A stretch of DNA of 64,000 nt from JBBRWO01 sp964388455. Lineage in GTDB: Bacteria; Actinomycetota; Coriobacteriia; Anaerosomatales; JAAXUF01. A program made the position numbers and the translations under genes. Below the pieces are notes generated by a model. That model did no database searches, was not told the DNA's origin, and saw only the letters and a list, made by a program, of their open reading frames with translations. This document shows positions 52,833 through 64,000 of this stretch, in pieces; position 1 is the stretch's first letter; each line of letters opens with the position of its first letter. The DNA lies in assembly GCA_964388455.1 (NCBI GenBank), contig CAYMAN010000009.1, positions 1 through 64,000 of the forward strand, in the 5' to 3' direction.

Positions 52833-52936
52833 GCGGCGCTCCCGTGCTCGTGTACGCGCCGAGGTCTGTCGAGTCTCATCTCGGCTCGAGCGATGTGTGG
52901 GTCGCGCCGCTCGGCCAGCTGCCAGCGGACACGGCA

Positions 52937-52959
52937 ACGTCGGCATCAGGTGCCGACGT
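52937..52959 (-). terminator. Hairpin between SRPBCC gene and kinase
   Basis: ACGTCGGCA (52937-52945) pairs with TGCCGACGT (52951-52959) across a five-base loop, about 70 bases after the SRPBCC stop on the minus strand. There is no T-run, so termination is tentative. Confidence 0.35.
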
Positions 52960-53027
52960 ACCCTTGTCAGTGCAACTATCAGGCCCTTTGGCGAACTCGG
53001 ACGTCTGATGCCCCACGCCGCAGCGGG

Positions 53028-53477
53028 TTAGCTTGCCGCCAGGTACGCGTTCAGCTTCGCGAAGCCGGACTGCATGACCTCGATGTGTCGCTTCTTGAGG
53101 TTGAACAGCGGGCCGAGGATGTTGGCTTTTCCACGTGTGCGGACGCGCCAGTGATACTCGACTCGCGTCGTCTCGCCCTCGGGCTCGAGTCGAAGATCAG
53201 CGAACCCGGCGATGTCGCCCTCGTGATACTCGAAACGAATGTAGTGGTCGTCGATTATCTCGGCGGTTCGCCACTTGAAGCGAGCGGTGATGCCTCGGCT
53301 GCGAACCGAGACGGCGCATACCGCACCGACTTCACCGAACGGGATGTCACCGATCTGCCGCGACTCGACCTCGTTCCACCAGTGAGTCCTTCCCGCGTAC
53401 TCGTCGGAGAGCGCAGAGAAGACACGCTGAGGTGTGGCGTTGACGATGGCGACGTCCGTGGTTTCGTAAGAAGGCAT
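53028..53477 (-). CDS. SRPBCC (START-like) family protein
   Basis: A 149-residue single-domain protein with the SRPBCC/polyketide-cyclase pattern: a first strand DVAIVNATPQRVFSALSDEY, a central HWWNEVESRQIG, the strand-rich middle YIRFEYHEGDIAGFADLRL and a C-terminal helix HIEVMQSGFAKLNAYLA. It probably binds a hydrophobic ligand. ATG at 53477 begins the family sequence; the ribosome site is weak. It is divergent from the ABC exporter that follows. Confidence 0.82.
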   Translation of the reverse strand: MPSYETTDVAIVNATPQRVFSALSDEYAGRTHWWNEVESRQIGDIPFGEVGAVCAVSVRSRGITARFKWRTAEIIDDHYIRFEYHEGDIAGFADLRLEPEGETTRVEYHWRVRTRGKANILGPLFNLKKRHIEVMQSGFAKLNAYLAAS

Positions 53478-53563
53478 CCGCGGAGTGTACGCGAACGCCA
53501 GCTCCGATGGGAATATACTGGCAGTAATCGTGCATATCGCAGTCGAGCATCGATGGAGAGCAC

Positions 53564-54463
53564 ATGAATGCGATTGAGACCACAAAACTGACCAAGTACT
53601 ACGGCACATCGCGGGGCATAGTCGACGTGGATCTGACCGTTCACGAGGGTGAGATCTTCGGGTTCATCGGCCCAAACGGCGCGGGGAAGTCGACCACGAT
53701 CCGGACACTACTCGGGCTGATCCACCCCACCAGCGGCTCGGCCACGATCTTCGGGCGTGACGTCGTCAAGGACGGGCCCAAGATTCGCGAGGATGTCGGC
53801 TACCTGCCCTCAGAGGTCTTCTACTACGACGACATGCGCGCGATCGACCTCCTCAAGTACTCGGCCAGCTTCTACAAGAAGGACCCCAAGGCCATCGAGA
53901 AGCGGATCCGCGAGCTCGCCGAGCTGCTCGATCTGGACCTGAAGAAGAAGATCGACGACCTCTCCTACGGCAACAAAAAGAAGGTCGGCATCATCCAGGG
54001 TCTCGCGCACGAGCCCAAGCTCATCATCCTCGACGAGCCCACCGGCGGTCTCGACCCGCTCATCCAGCAGCAGTTCTTCAATCTCCTCCGAGAAGAGAAT
54101 CAGCGGGGCGCCACGATTCTGTTCTCGTCGCACATTCTCGGCGAGGTGCAGAAGCTCTGTGACCGCGTCGCGATCATCAAGGACGGCACGATCATCAAGG
54201 TCGAGCAGATCAAGACGCTTCTCGAGCACAGCACCAAGCGTTTCACCCTCGAGATGTCGTCCACACCGGACCCTGTGCTCTTCAGGATCGACGGCGTCAG
54301 CGACTTCAAGATGACGGCCGACTCGGCGAGTTTCCTGTTCCGCGGTCACATCAACGACATCACAAGGATTCTCGCGGGGCTCGACCTCACAGACCTGCTG
54401 GTCGAGGAGCCTGACCTCGAGGAGATATTCCTTCACTACTACGAGAAGGATGACGCCCAGTGA
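53564..54463 (+). CDS. ABC-2 type exporter ATP-binding protein
   Basis: ATPase of 299 aa for an ABC-2 exporter. Walker A is GPNGAGKST, the signature SYGNKKKVGIIQGL replaces the canonical LSGGQ core with SYGNK, Walker B is LIILDEPTGGLDP and the H-loop is SSHILGEV. ATG at 53564 with GGAGAG upstream. The next gene starts inside its stop codon (GTGA overlap), and a second permease follows, giving a 1+2 subunit exporter. Substrate unknown; Bce/Nod-type systems often handle antibiotics or lipids. Confidence 0.93.
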   Translation: MNAIETTKLTKYYGTSRGIVDVDLTVHEGEIFGFIGPNGAGKSTTIRTLLGLIHPTSGSATIFGRDVVKDGPKIREDVGYLPSEVFYYDDMRAIDLLKYSASFYKKDPKAIEKRIRELAELLDLDLKKKIDDLSYGNKKKVGIIQGLAHEPKLIILDEPTGGLDPLIQQQFFNLLREENQRGATILFSSHILGEVQKLCDRVAIIKDGTIIKVEQIKTLLEHSTKRFTLEMSSTPDPVLFRIDGVSDFKMTADSASFLFRGHINDITRILAGLDLTDLLVEEPDLEEIFLHYYEKDDAQ

Positions 54464-55260
54464 ACGTCTTCCTCCGCGAGCTGACGGCATATCGCAAGTC
54501 GACCATCACATGGGCCATCTCCCTGAGCGGGATCATCCTCATGTTCATGGCGCTGTATCCGGCGTTCACCACGGACATCACGGCGACAAAACAGATCCTC
54601 AGCCAGTTCCCGCCTGCACTGCGAACCGCGCTCAACATCTCCCTCTCCAACTTCTTCACCCTGTACGGCTTCTTCGGCTACCTACTGGGCTTCGCGATGC
54701 TGGCGGCGTCGATTCAGGCGATGAACCTGGGAGTGGGCGTCATCTCCAAGGAGGTGTCGGGCAAGACCGCTGACTTCCTGCTCTCCAAGCCGATCTCCCG
54801 CGCGACGGTCGTGACCTCCAAGCTGGGTGCAGCGCTCATCATGCTGCTCATCACCAACGTGGTGTTCTGGACGGTGTCTTACTTCGCGGCTCTGGCGGTC
54901 TCGAAGGAGCCTATCGAGGTCGCGACGTTCTTCCTCTTGCTGTCCACACTCCTGCTGGTGCAGCTGATCTTCCTCGCACTTGGGGCGCTGTTCGCAGTGA
55001 TGATCCCGAAGGTGAAGTCAGTTGTCTCGGTCAGTCTGCCCACGGTATTCACGTTCTACATAGTCGGTGCGATCGGCGACGTCCTCGAGAACGACAGCGT
55101 CCGATACGTATCGCCGTTCAGGTTCTTCAACACCAACTTCATCATCACGAACGTCAGTCTCGAGGGAAGATACCTGGCCGTCTCGGCCGCGATCATCGTG
55201 ATCGCCGTGGCACTGGCTTACGCGATCTATCTCAAGAAGGACGTCCGTTCCTCGACCTAG
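54460..55260 (+). CDS. ABC-2 type exporter permease 1
   Basis: A 266-residue membrane protein with six predicted segments and the ABC-2 pattern ISKEVSGKTADFLLSKPISRATVVTSKL, in which the charged loop faces the ATPase. GTG at 54460 overlaps the ATPase stop codon. It is about the same length as, and clearly related to, the next permease (both share ISKE, LLSKPISR/LYTKPISR), so the exporter is likely a heterodimer. Confidence 0.9.
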   Translation: MNVFLRELTAYRKSTITWAISLSGIILMFMALYPAFTTDITATKQILSQFPPALRTALNISLSNFFTLYGFFGYLLGFAMLAASIQAMNLGVGVISKEVSGKTADFLLSKPISRATVVTSKLGAALIMLLITNVVFWTVSYFAALAVSKEPIEVATFFLLLSTLLLVQLIFLALGALFAVMIPKVKSVVSVSLPTVFTFYIVGAIGDVLENDSVRYVSPFRFFNTNFIITNVSLEGRYLAVSAAIIVIAVALAYAIYLKKDVRSST

Positions 55261-55269
55261 GTGGAATCC

Positions 55270-56067
55270 ATGAACGTGTATCTGCGAGAGATGAAGGCTC
55301 ACCGAGTCGGGCTCGTGTGGTGGTGCCTCGGCATGATCGCACTGGTCGCCTCGGGAATGGCCAAGTACGCCGCATACGAGACGGCCGGCCAGTCGATCAC
55401 GGCGATTTTCGAGACGCTGCCCAAGGCCGTGCTCGTTGTCTTCGGCATGCAGGGATTCGACCTCACCAAGGCAAGCGGCTTCTTCGGCGTGCTGTTCCTG
55501 TACATCGCCGTTATGGGGGCGATTCACGCCGCGCTACTGGGCGCGAGCCTCATCTCGAAGGAAGAGCGGGACCGGACATCGGAATTCCTCTATACCAAGC
55601 CGATCTCCCGGGGGACGGCGCTGACCGCCAAGCTTCTGGCCGGTCTCACCAACGTCGTCATCTTCAACATCGCCACGTCGGTGTCGTCCGTCTACTTCGT
55701 CGACTACTTCAGTAAGGGCGAGTCGGTAGGCAACGAGATCATCTTGCTCATGGTGGGGTTCCTGTTCTTGCAGCTGATCTTCTTCTCGATGAGCGCGCTG
55801 GTGGCCGGTGTGGTCAGGAAGCCGAAGGCGGCGCCCTCGATCGCCACCTCGATCATGTTCACCTTGTTTCTACTCGCCTACCTGGTGAACATGAGCGAGA
55901 AGCTCGACTTCCTGAAGTACCTGACCCCATTCAAGTACTTCGATGCGCTCGCGCTGTTGACCGACGGCAAGCTCGACCCGCTCTACGTCGGGATGTCCGT
56001 GCTCATCGTGGCGCTCTCGGTGTTCGGGACCTACTACTTCTACGATGCCCGCGACCTCACGGTATAG
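55270..56067 (+). CDS. ABC-2 type exporter permease 2
   Basis: A 265-residue, six-segment membrane protein paralogous to the preceding permease, with LISKEERDRTSEFLYTKPISRGTALTAKL. ATG at 55270 has AGGTGG upstream; a GTG at 55261, right after the previous stop, is the alternative. The N-terminal amphipathic stretch MNVYLREMKAHR mirrors MNVFLRELTAYR of its partner. It ends the exporter operon, followed by a strong terminator. Confidence 0.9.
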   Translation: MNVYLREMKAHRVGLVWWCLGMIALVASGMAKYAAYETAGQSITAIFETLPKAVLVVFGMQGFDLTKASGFFGVLFLYIAVMGAIHAALLGASLISKEERDRTSEFLYTKPISRGTALTAKLLAGLTNVVIFNIATSVSSVYFVDYFSKGESVGNEIILLMVGFLFLQLIFFSMSALVAGVVRKPKAAPSIATSIMFTLFLLAYLVNMSEKLDFLKYLTPFKYFDALALLTDGKLDPLYVGMSVLIVALSVFGTYYFYDARDLTV

Positions 56068-56498
56068 CTGCGGCGTCGCCTGGCGTCGAGCGCCTCGTGC
56101 CCACGGCGCCGGTGTCCGACCCTCCGCTCGTCACGTTGCCCTGAAACGCGAAGGGGCCCGCCATCTGCCGAGGCGGGCCCCTTCGCACACAAGGAGGGGG
56201 GAGGAGGGGTGTGTCCGGCTCTGCCAAACCGGCCGCATCTCTTCTAAGGAGTACGTTCGTCCTTCTCGGTGAATCTGTGATGACGATCGCGTGCCCGTGC
56301 TGTGGGTCAGTCGTGGAGATGCCGTGAACCGACGTCGACAACGACTCCCGCGCGATGCCCCCTGGCGTTGTGGCGCATGGCCGGCCCGTGTCCGAACCCG
56401 CTGAACTGGGTACGGGTCATCTAGAGACTTCCCGCGGATCTCGTCACCGACACCACTGTCGGTGGCTTCCTCAGCCGCGGCGAGCAAGGGGGCACCAC
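56068..56498. other. Intergenic region upstream of catalase
   Basis: 431 bases. It holds a strong terminator (56148-56186) and a 15-codon open frame at 56280-56327. No operator could be recognised for the catalase gene. Confidence 0.6.
56148..56186 (+). terminator. Strong terminator hairpin after ABC exporter operon
   Basis: A perfect 15-base-pair G+C-rich stem (56148-56162 with 56172-56186) and nine-base loop, 81 bases past the permease stop. No T-run follows, as is common in high-G+C genomes. Confidence 0.8.
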
Positions 56499-57962
56499 AT
56501 GTCACGCGACAAGAAGCTCACCACCAATGTCGGAGCACCGGTTCCGGACAACCAGAATGCGATGACCGCCGGCCCCCGGGGGCCGATGTTGTTGCAGGAC
56601 GTCTGGTTCCTCGAAAAGCTCGCGAACTTCGACCGTGAGGTGATTCCGGAGCGTCGGATGCACGCGAAGGGCTCGGGAGCCTTCGGCACGTTCACGGTGA
56701 CGAACGACATCACCGAGTACACCAAGGCCGACATCTTCTCGGCGATCGGCAAGGAGACCGAGTTGTTCGTGCGCTTCTCGACCGTCGCTGGCGAACGCGG
56801 CGCGGCGGACGCAGAGCGCGACATCCGCGGCTTCGCGGTCAAGCTCTACACCCAGCAGGGCAACTGGGATCTCGTGGGCAACAACACGCCGGTGTTCTTC
56901 CTGCGCGACCCGCTCAAGTTCCCGGATCTCAACCACGCCATCAAGCGCGATCCGCGCACCAACATGCGCAGCGCCGGCAACAACTGGGACTTCTGGACGT
57001 CGCTTCCCGAGGCGCTCCACCAGATCACCATCGTAATGAGCGACCGCGGCCTGCCGGCGAGCTACCGCACCATGCACGGCTTCGGCAGCCATACGTTCAG
57101 CATGATCAACGCCGAGGGAGTGCGTCACTGGGTCAAGTTTCGCTGGGAGTGTCAGCAGGGCATCAAGAACCTGACCGACGCCGAGGCCGAAGCGCTTGTG
57201 AGCAAAGATCGCGAGAGTCATCAGCGTGACCTCTACGAGGCCATCGAACGGGGCGACTTCCCCAAGTGGACGCTGCAGCTGCAGGTCATGCCCGAGGCCG
57301 ACGCGGCCAAGATGCCGTACAACCCCTTCGACCTGACCAAGGTCTGGTATCACGGCGACTACCCGCTCATCGAGGTCGGCGTGATGGAGCTCAACCGCAA
57401 TCCCGAGAACTACTTCGCCGACGTCGAGCAAGCCGCATTCAACCCCGCTAACGTCGTACCAGGCATCGGGTTCTCCCCCGACAAGATGCTGCAGGGCCGT
57501 CTGTTCTCGTACGGCGACGCCCAGCGCTACCGCCTCGGCGTCAACAACCACCTGATCCCCGTCAACGCCGCACGGTGCCCGGTCCATGGCTACAGCCGAG
57601 ACGGCGCGATGCGCGTGGACGGCAACTACGGTGGCACCCTGGGATACGAGCCCAACAGCTACGGTGAGTGGGCCGAGCAGCCCGATTTCGCGGAGCCCCC
57701 TCTGCCGCTCGACGGAGCACCAGCCGACCACTGGGACTTCCGAGAGGACGACGACAACTACTACGAGCAGCCCGGCAGGCTCTTCCGCCTGATGTCGCCG
57801 GCGCAGCAGCAGGTGCTGTTCGACAACACCGGCCGTGCGATGGGCGACGCTCCCAAGGAGGTCAAGCTCCGCCACATCGGCAACTGCCTCAAGGCGGATC
57901 CGGCATACGGCGAAGGCGTGGCCAAGGCGCTGGGCATTGCGGTGAGCGAGGCCGAGGCGTAG
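56499..57962 (+). CDS. katA: Catalase (monofunctional heme, small-subunit clade)
   Basis: Heme catalase of 487 aa decomposing hydrogen peroxide. The distal histidine is His55 in RRMHAKGSGAFG; the asparagine lies in DLVGNNTPVFF. The proximal tyrosine is in RLFSYGDAQRYRLG. Length and the C-terminal end match small-subunit clade 3 enzymes. ATG at 56499 with AAGGGGG upstream; the upstream in-frame extension is rejected. Convergent with clpB, only nine bases apart. Its presence indicates exposure to oxygen despite the anaerobic character of the other genes. Confidence 0.96.
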   Translation: MSRDKKLTTNVGAPVPDNQNAMTAGPRGPMLLQDVWFLEKLANFDREVIPERRMHAKGSGAFGTFTVTNDITEYTKADIFSAIGKETELFVRFSTVAGERGAADAERDIRGFAVKLYTQQGNWDLVGNNTPVFFLRDPLKFPDLNHAIKRDPRTNMRSAGNNWDFWTSLPEALHQITIVMSDRGLPASYRTMHGFGSHTFSMINAEGVRHWVKFRWECQQGIKNLTDAEAEALVSKDRESHQRDLYEAIERGDFPKWTLQLQVMPEADAAKMPYNPFDLTKVWYHGDYPLIEVGVMELNRNPENYFADVEQAAFNPANVVPGIGFSPDKMLQGRLFSYGDAQRYRLGVNNHLIPVNAARCPVHGYSRDGAMRVDGNYGGTLGYEPNSYGEWAEQPDFAEPPLPLDGAPADHWDFREDDDNYYEQPGRLFRLMSPAQQQVLFDNTGRAMGDAPKEVKLRHIGNCLKADPAYGEGVAKALGIAVSEAEA

Positions 57963-57971
57963 GGAGCGACG

Positions 57972-60554
<2,583 letters not shown>

Positions 60555-60578
60555 GTCGCTACCTCCGCATTGCCTGCG

Positions 60579-60992
60579 CTATCCCTGATGCCGCATGACC
60601 GCACCGCGCTCGACGCGCACGATGGCCGCGCGCACCTCTCGGACGCGGACCTGCTCGCGCGCATGACGCGCCGCCGCTTCCGCCCGAGCCGCACGCACGC
60701 GCATCGCGTCGAGCTCGGCACGCATCCGGGCCGCTTCGCGCTCGAGTTCGATGATGCGCACGACCCCGGCGAGATTGATGCCCTCCTCCTGCGTGAGCTG
60801 CTGGATCAGTCGAAGCCTGTCGACGTCTGCCTGCGAGTAAAGCCGCGTATTGCCCTGCGAGCGTTGCGGCCGAATGAGCTGCTTGCGCTCGTAGATGCGC
60901 AGCGTCTGAGGGTGCACGCCGGCAAGGTCCGCGGCGACGCTGATCATGTACAGCGGCCTGTCATCATCCCGTGAGACTCTCACGTCTCTCAT
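60579..60992 (-). CDS. hspR: Heat-shock repressor HspR (MerR family)
   Basis: A 137-residue MerR-type regulator. The recognition motif is PLYMISVAADLAGVHPQTLRIYERKQLIRPQRS, seen as MISVAA.LAGVHPQTLR and YERK.LI.P.R, followed by NTRLYSQADVDRLRLI and a long coiled-coil tail. In actinobacteria HspR represses the dnaK operon and clpB with DnaK as corepressor. ATG at 60992 is chosen; GTG 60983, with AAGGA eight bases upstream, is an alternative. It sits between dnaJ and clpB as in Streptomyces and mycobacteria. Confidence 0.93.
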   Translation of the reverse strand: MRDVRVSRDDDRPLYMISVAADLAGVHPQTLRIYERKQLIRPQRSQGNTRLYSQADVDRLRLIQQLTQEEGINLAGVVRIIELEREAARMRAELDAMRVRAARAEAAARHAREQVRVREVRAAIVRVERGAVMRHQG

Positions 60993-61040
60993 CCTTCCAG
61001 AGGTGGTTGTCGCGCCATGACGCCGACCGCGCATCGTCTT

Positions 61041-61994
61041 CTACGTGATATGAGCTCGCACATCGTCCGCCGAGAGACCCGCGAACGCCTCAAGCGCCTC
61101 GCGCTGTTCGTCGGTCAGCGACTCAGGCACGGCGACGTTGACGCGGACCTTGAGATCGCCGTGTTCCGACCCATTCAGCTTGGGCGCTCCCTTGCCGCGC
61201 ACGCGATGCACCTTGCCACTCTGCGTGCCGGCGGGAATCTTGAGCTTCACTTTGCCGCCGTCGGGCGTCGGCACGCGAATCTCAGTGCCCAGCACCGCCT
61301 CGGCAAAGGTGATCGGCACGTCGATGATCACATCGGCCCCATCGCGTGAGTAGTATGGATGCCGACGGATGTGCGTCGTGACGTACAGGTCGCCGGCCGG
61401 CCCGCCGTTGGCCCCGGCCGCGCCTTTGCCCTTGAACCGCAGCTTGCCGCCATCGGTGGCGCCCGCCGGAACGGTCACGCTGACGGAACTTCCAGCACCG
61501 CTGCGCATCGTCTTCTTCGTTCCGCTGAACGCCTCTGCGAACGTCAGGTCCAGTTTGGCCTCCTGGTCTGCGCCTCGGTGCGGCTGTGGCCGACCGCCAA
61601 AGCCCGAGCCACCGAACCCTCCGCCACCGCCGCCGAACACGCTACCGAAGAGATCGCCCAAGTCGCCAAGGTCGCCCATGTTGACGCTTTGATAGCCGCC
61701 CCCGCGACCACCTCCGCCACCCGGAAAGCCACCCCCCGGCCAGCCGCCGGCACCGCCAGCGCCGCCCGGAGGCATCCCTCCGCCAAAGTACTGTCCGTAC
61801 TGGTCATACTGCGTACGCTTCTCGCTGTCCGAGAGAACCTCGTACGCCTCGTTTATCTGCTTGAACTTCTCCTCATCGCCGCCCGCGTCCGGATGATGCT
61901 TGCGGGCAAGCTTGCGAAACGCCTTCTTGATCTCATCGGCGGTCGCGTCCTTCTTCACTCCGAGAAGCTCGTAGTAGTTGGTCTTGGGGCTCAT
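61041..61994 (-). CDS. dnaJ: DnaJ-like co-chaperone (CbpA type, no zinc finger)
   Basis: J-domain co-chaperone of 317 aa. The J domain (1-70) contains HPD at about 34-36, followed by a Gly-rich linker with GGGG runs and two C-terminal beta domains. The CXXCXGXG zinc-finger repeats of classical DnaJ are absent, so it is of the CbpA/type II kind. ATG at 61994 with GAGGAG upstream, five bases after the grpE stop. It stimulates the DnaK ATPase. Confidence 0.95.
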   Translation of the reverse strand: MSPKTNYYELLGVKKDATADEIKKAFRKLARKHHPDAGGDEEKFKQINEAYEVLSDSEKRTQYDQYGQYFGGGMPPGGAGGAGGWPGGGFPGGGGGRGGGYQSVNMGDLGDLGDLFGSVFGGGGGGFGGSGFGGRPQPHRGADQEAKLDLTFAEAFSGTKKTMRSGAGSSVSVTVPAGATDGGKLRFKGKGAAGANGGPAGDLYVTTHIRRHPYYSRDGADVIIDVPITFAEAVLGTEIRVPTPDGGKVKLKIPAGTQSGKVHRVRGKGAPKLNGSEHGDLKVRVNVAVPESLTDEQREALEAFAGLSADDVRAHIT

Positions 61995-61999
61995 GGCGC

Positions 62000-62770
62000 C
62001 TACTCCTCGCGCTTCGGTCCCCCGGTGGACACGACGACCATAGCCGGGCGCACCACGCGTCCGCCCATCGCATAGCCCTTCTGGAAGACGGCGACCACAG
62101 TGCCCTCGGGCACCTCGGCATCCTCCTGCTGGCTGACGGCCTGCTGCGTGTTGTGGTCGAACGGCTGACCGAACGGATCGATCACCTCGACGCCTTCCTT
62201 GCCGAGAATCCCGATGACCTGCGCGTGCACGGCCTCGACACCCGCGAGCAGGTGGACGAGGTCGCCACCTGCTGTCGTGTGCTCGATGGCGCGCTCCAGG
62301 TTGTCGATTGCCGGCAGCAGCTCGCTGACCAGACGCTCGCCAGCCCGCTTGCGCTCTTCTTCGCGCTCACGGCTGGTGCGCTTCCGGAAGTTGTCGAACT
62401 CCGCCTGCCCGCGAGCCACGCGATCCCGAAGATCCGCGGCCTCCCCGCGAGCCGCCTCAAGCTCGGCCTCCATGACGTCCCCACGCAACTCGAACTCAGC
62501 GCCCAGATCCGCTTCCAGCTCCGGATCGAAAGCGTCGCCGGCATCCAGCCCGCCAGCAGCACCCCCAGCGCGCGCCGAAGGCGTCGCGCCCTTGGAGGCT
62601 GCAGAAGCCTTAGTGGCGTCGGAGTCATGCGGCTTAGGGTTCTTGACACCCCGCGGCCCGGAGGCCCCTCCGGCAGTGCCGAAGGGAGCCTCCGCAGCGC
62701 GATCTTCGCGAGGACCGCGACCGGAGGTACTACCGGAGGGGCCGTCAGGTCCGATTGGTCGAGTACTCAT
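62000..62770 (-). CDS. grpE: Nucleotide exchange factor GrpE
   Basis: Nucleotide exchange factor of 256 aa for DnaK. The long coiled-coil starts near residue 95 (EAELEAARGEAADLRDRVARGQAEFDNFRKRT) and the beta-wing domain holds PFDHNTQQAVSQQED and FQKGYAMGGRVVRPAMVVVS. The first 95 residues are a low-complexity Gly/Ala/Ser/Pro extension. The ATG at 62770 is two bases after the dnaK stop. Confidence 0.96.
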   Translation of the reverse strand: MSTRPIGPDGPSGSTSGRGPREDRAAEAPFGTAGGASGPRGVKNPKPHDSDATKASAASKGATPSARAGGAAGGLDAGDAFDPELEADLGAEFELRGDVMEAELEAARGEAADLRDRVARGQAEFDNFRKRTSREREEERKRAGERLVSELLPAIDNLERAIEHTTAGGDLVHLLAGVEAVHAQVIGILGKEGVEVIDPFGQPFDHNTQQAVSQQEDAEVPEGTVVAVFQKGYAMGGRVVRPAMVVVSTGGPKREE

Positions 62771-62772
62771 GG

Positions 62773-64000
<1,228 letters not shown>

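Overview
The window is a gene-dense, high-G+C chromosomal segment with 57 protein genes, two of them cut by the window edges. It most likely comes from an anaerobic, monoderm actinobacterium of the Coriobacteriia or a related lineage. The order dnaK-grpE-dnaJ-hspR-clpB with an HspR-type repressor is typical of Actinomycetota. Substrate-binding proteins are lipoproteins, and no TonB, porin or other outer-membrane gene is visible. Redox metabolism is dominated by multiheme c-type cytochromes. The taxonomic call is inference from gene content. No rRNA, tRNA, insertion sequence, prophage or CRISPR array was recognised.

Layout. 1-6.6 kb (minus): a branched-chain amino acid ABC operon (livK-livH-livM-livG-livF) followed by a second, very similar livK. 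6.8-8.2 kb: cysK with an Rrf2 regulator (CymR-like pairing). 8.4-9.6 kb: a small NfeD-type membrane protein, a ferredoxin-thioredoxin-reductase/Rieske fusion and a glutaredoxin-like protein. 9.8-11.6 kb: a lipoprotein octaheme nitrite reductase. 11.6-12.4 kb: an MBL-fold hydrolase. 12.4-16.0 kb (minus): a cobalamin ABC importer (btuF-btuC-btuD) under a cobalamin riboswitch with an intrinsic terminator. 16-26.9 kb: assorted single genes, including an EamA exporter divergent from an Lrp regulator, a CocE/NonD hydrolase, RecQ, an HD hydrolase, a nitroreductase and a DUF1611/DgcN-like protein.

27-33.8 kb (minus) holds the most striking locus: seven tightly coupled genes encoding a membrane tetraheme cytochrome, a Tat-exported four-cluster FeS protein, an NrfD-type quinol-interacting membrane subunit and four membrane-anchored cytochromes with 11, 9, 9 and 12 heme sites. 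The five cytochromes carry 45 predicted hemes. It reads as a menaquinol-oxidising module wired to a long periplasmic or cell-wall heme chain. A divergent OmpR/PhoB-type two-component system (34.0-36.4 kb) shares its promoter region, which carries 11-bp-spaced hexamer repeats. A secreted nine-heme cytochrome lies at 40.4-41.9 kb, and the octaheme nitrite reductase at 9.8 kb is a possible terminal acceptor.

36.6-56 kb: small membrane and secreted proteins, a Cas4-like/DEDD nuclease fusion, a triple-HTH protein, an SDR enzyme, a xylose/ribose-type sugar ABC operon, DegV, an NlpC/P60-like secreted protein, a PadR regulator beside a UbiB-family kinase, a PASTA Ser/Thr kinase, an SRPBCC protein and an ABC-2 exporter. 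56.5-64 kb: a catalase convergent with the heat-shock chaperone operon. Coordinates and motifs were read by eye, and family assignments rest on motif recognition, not on a search.
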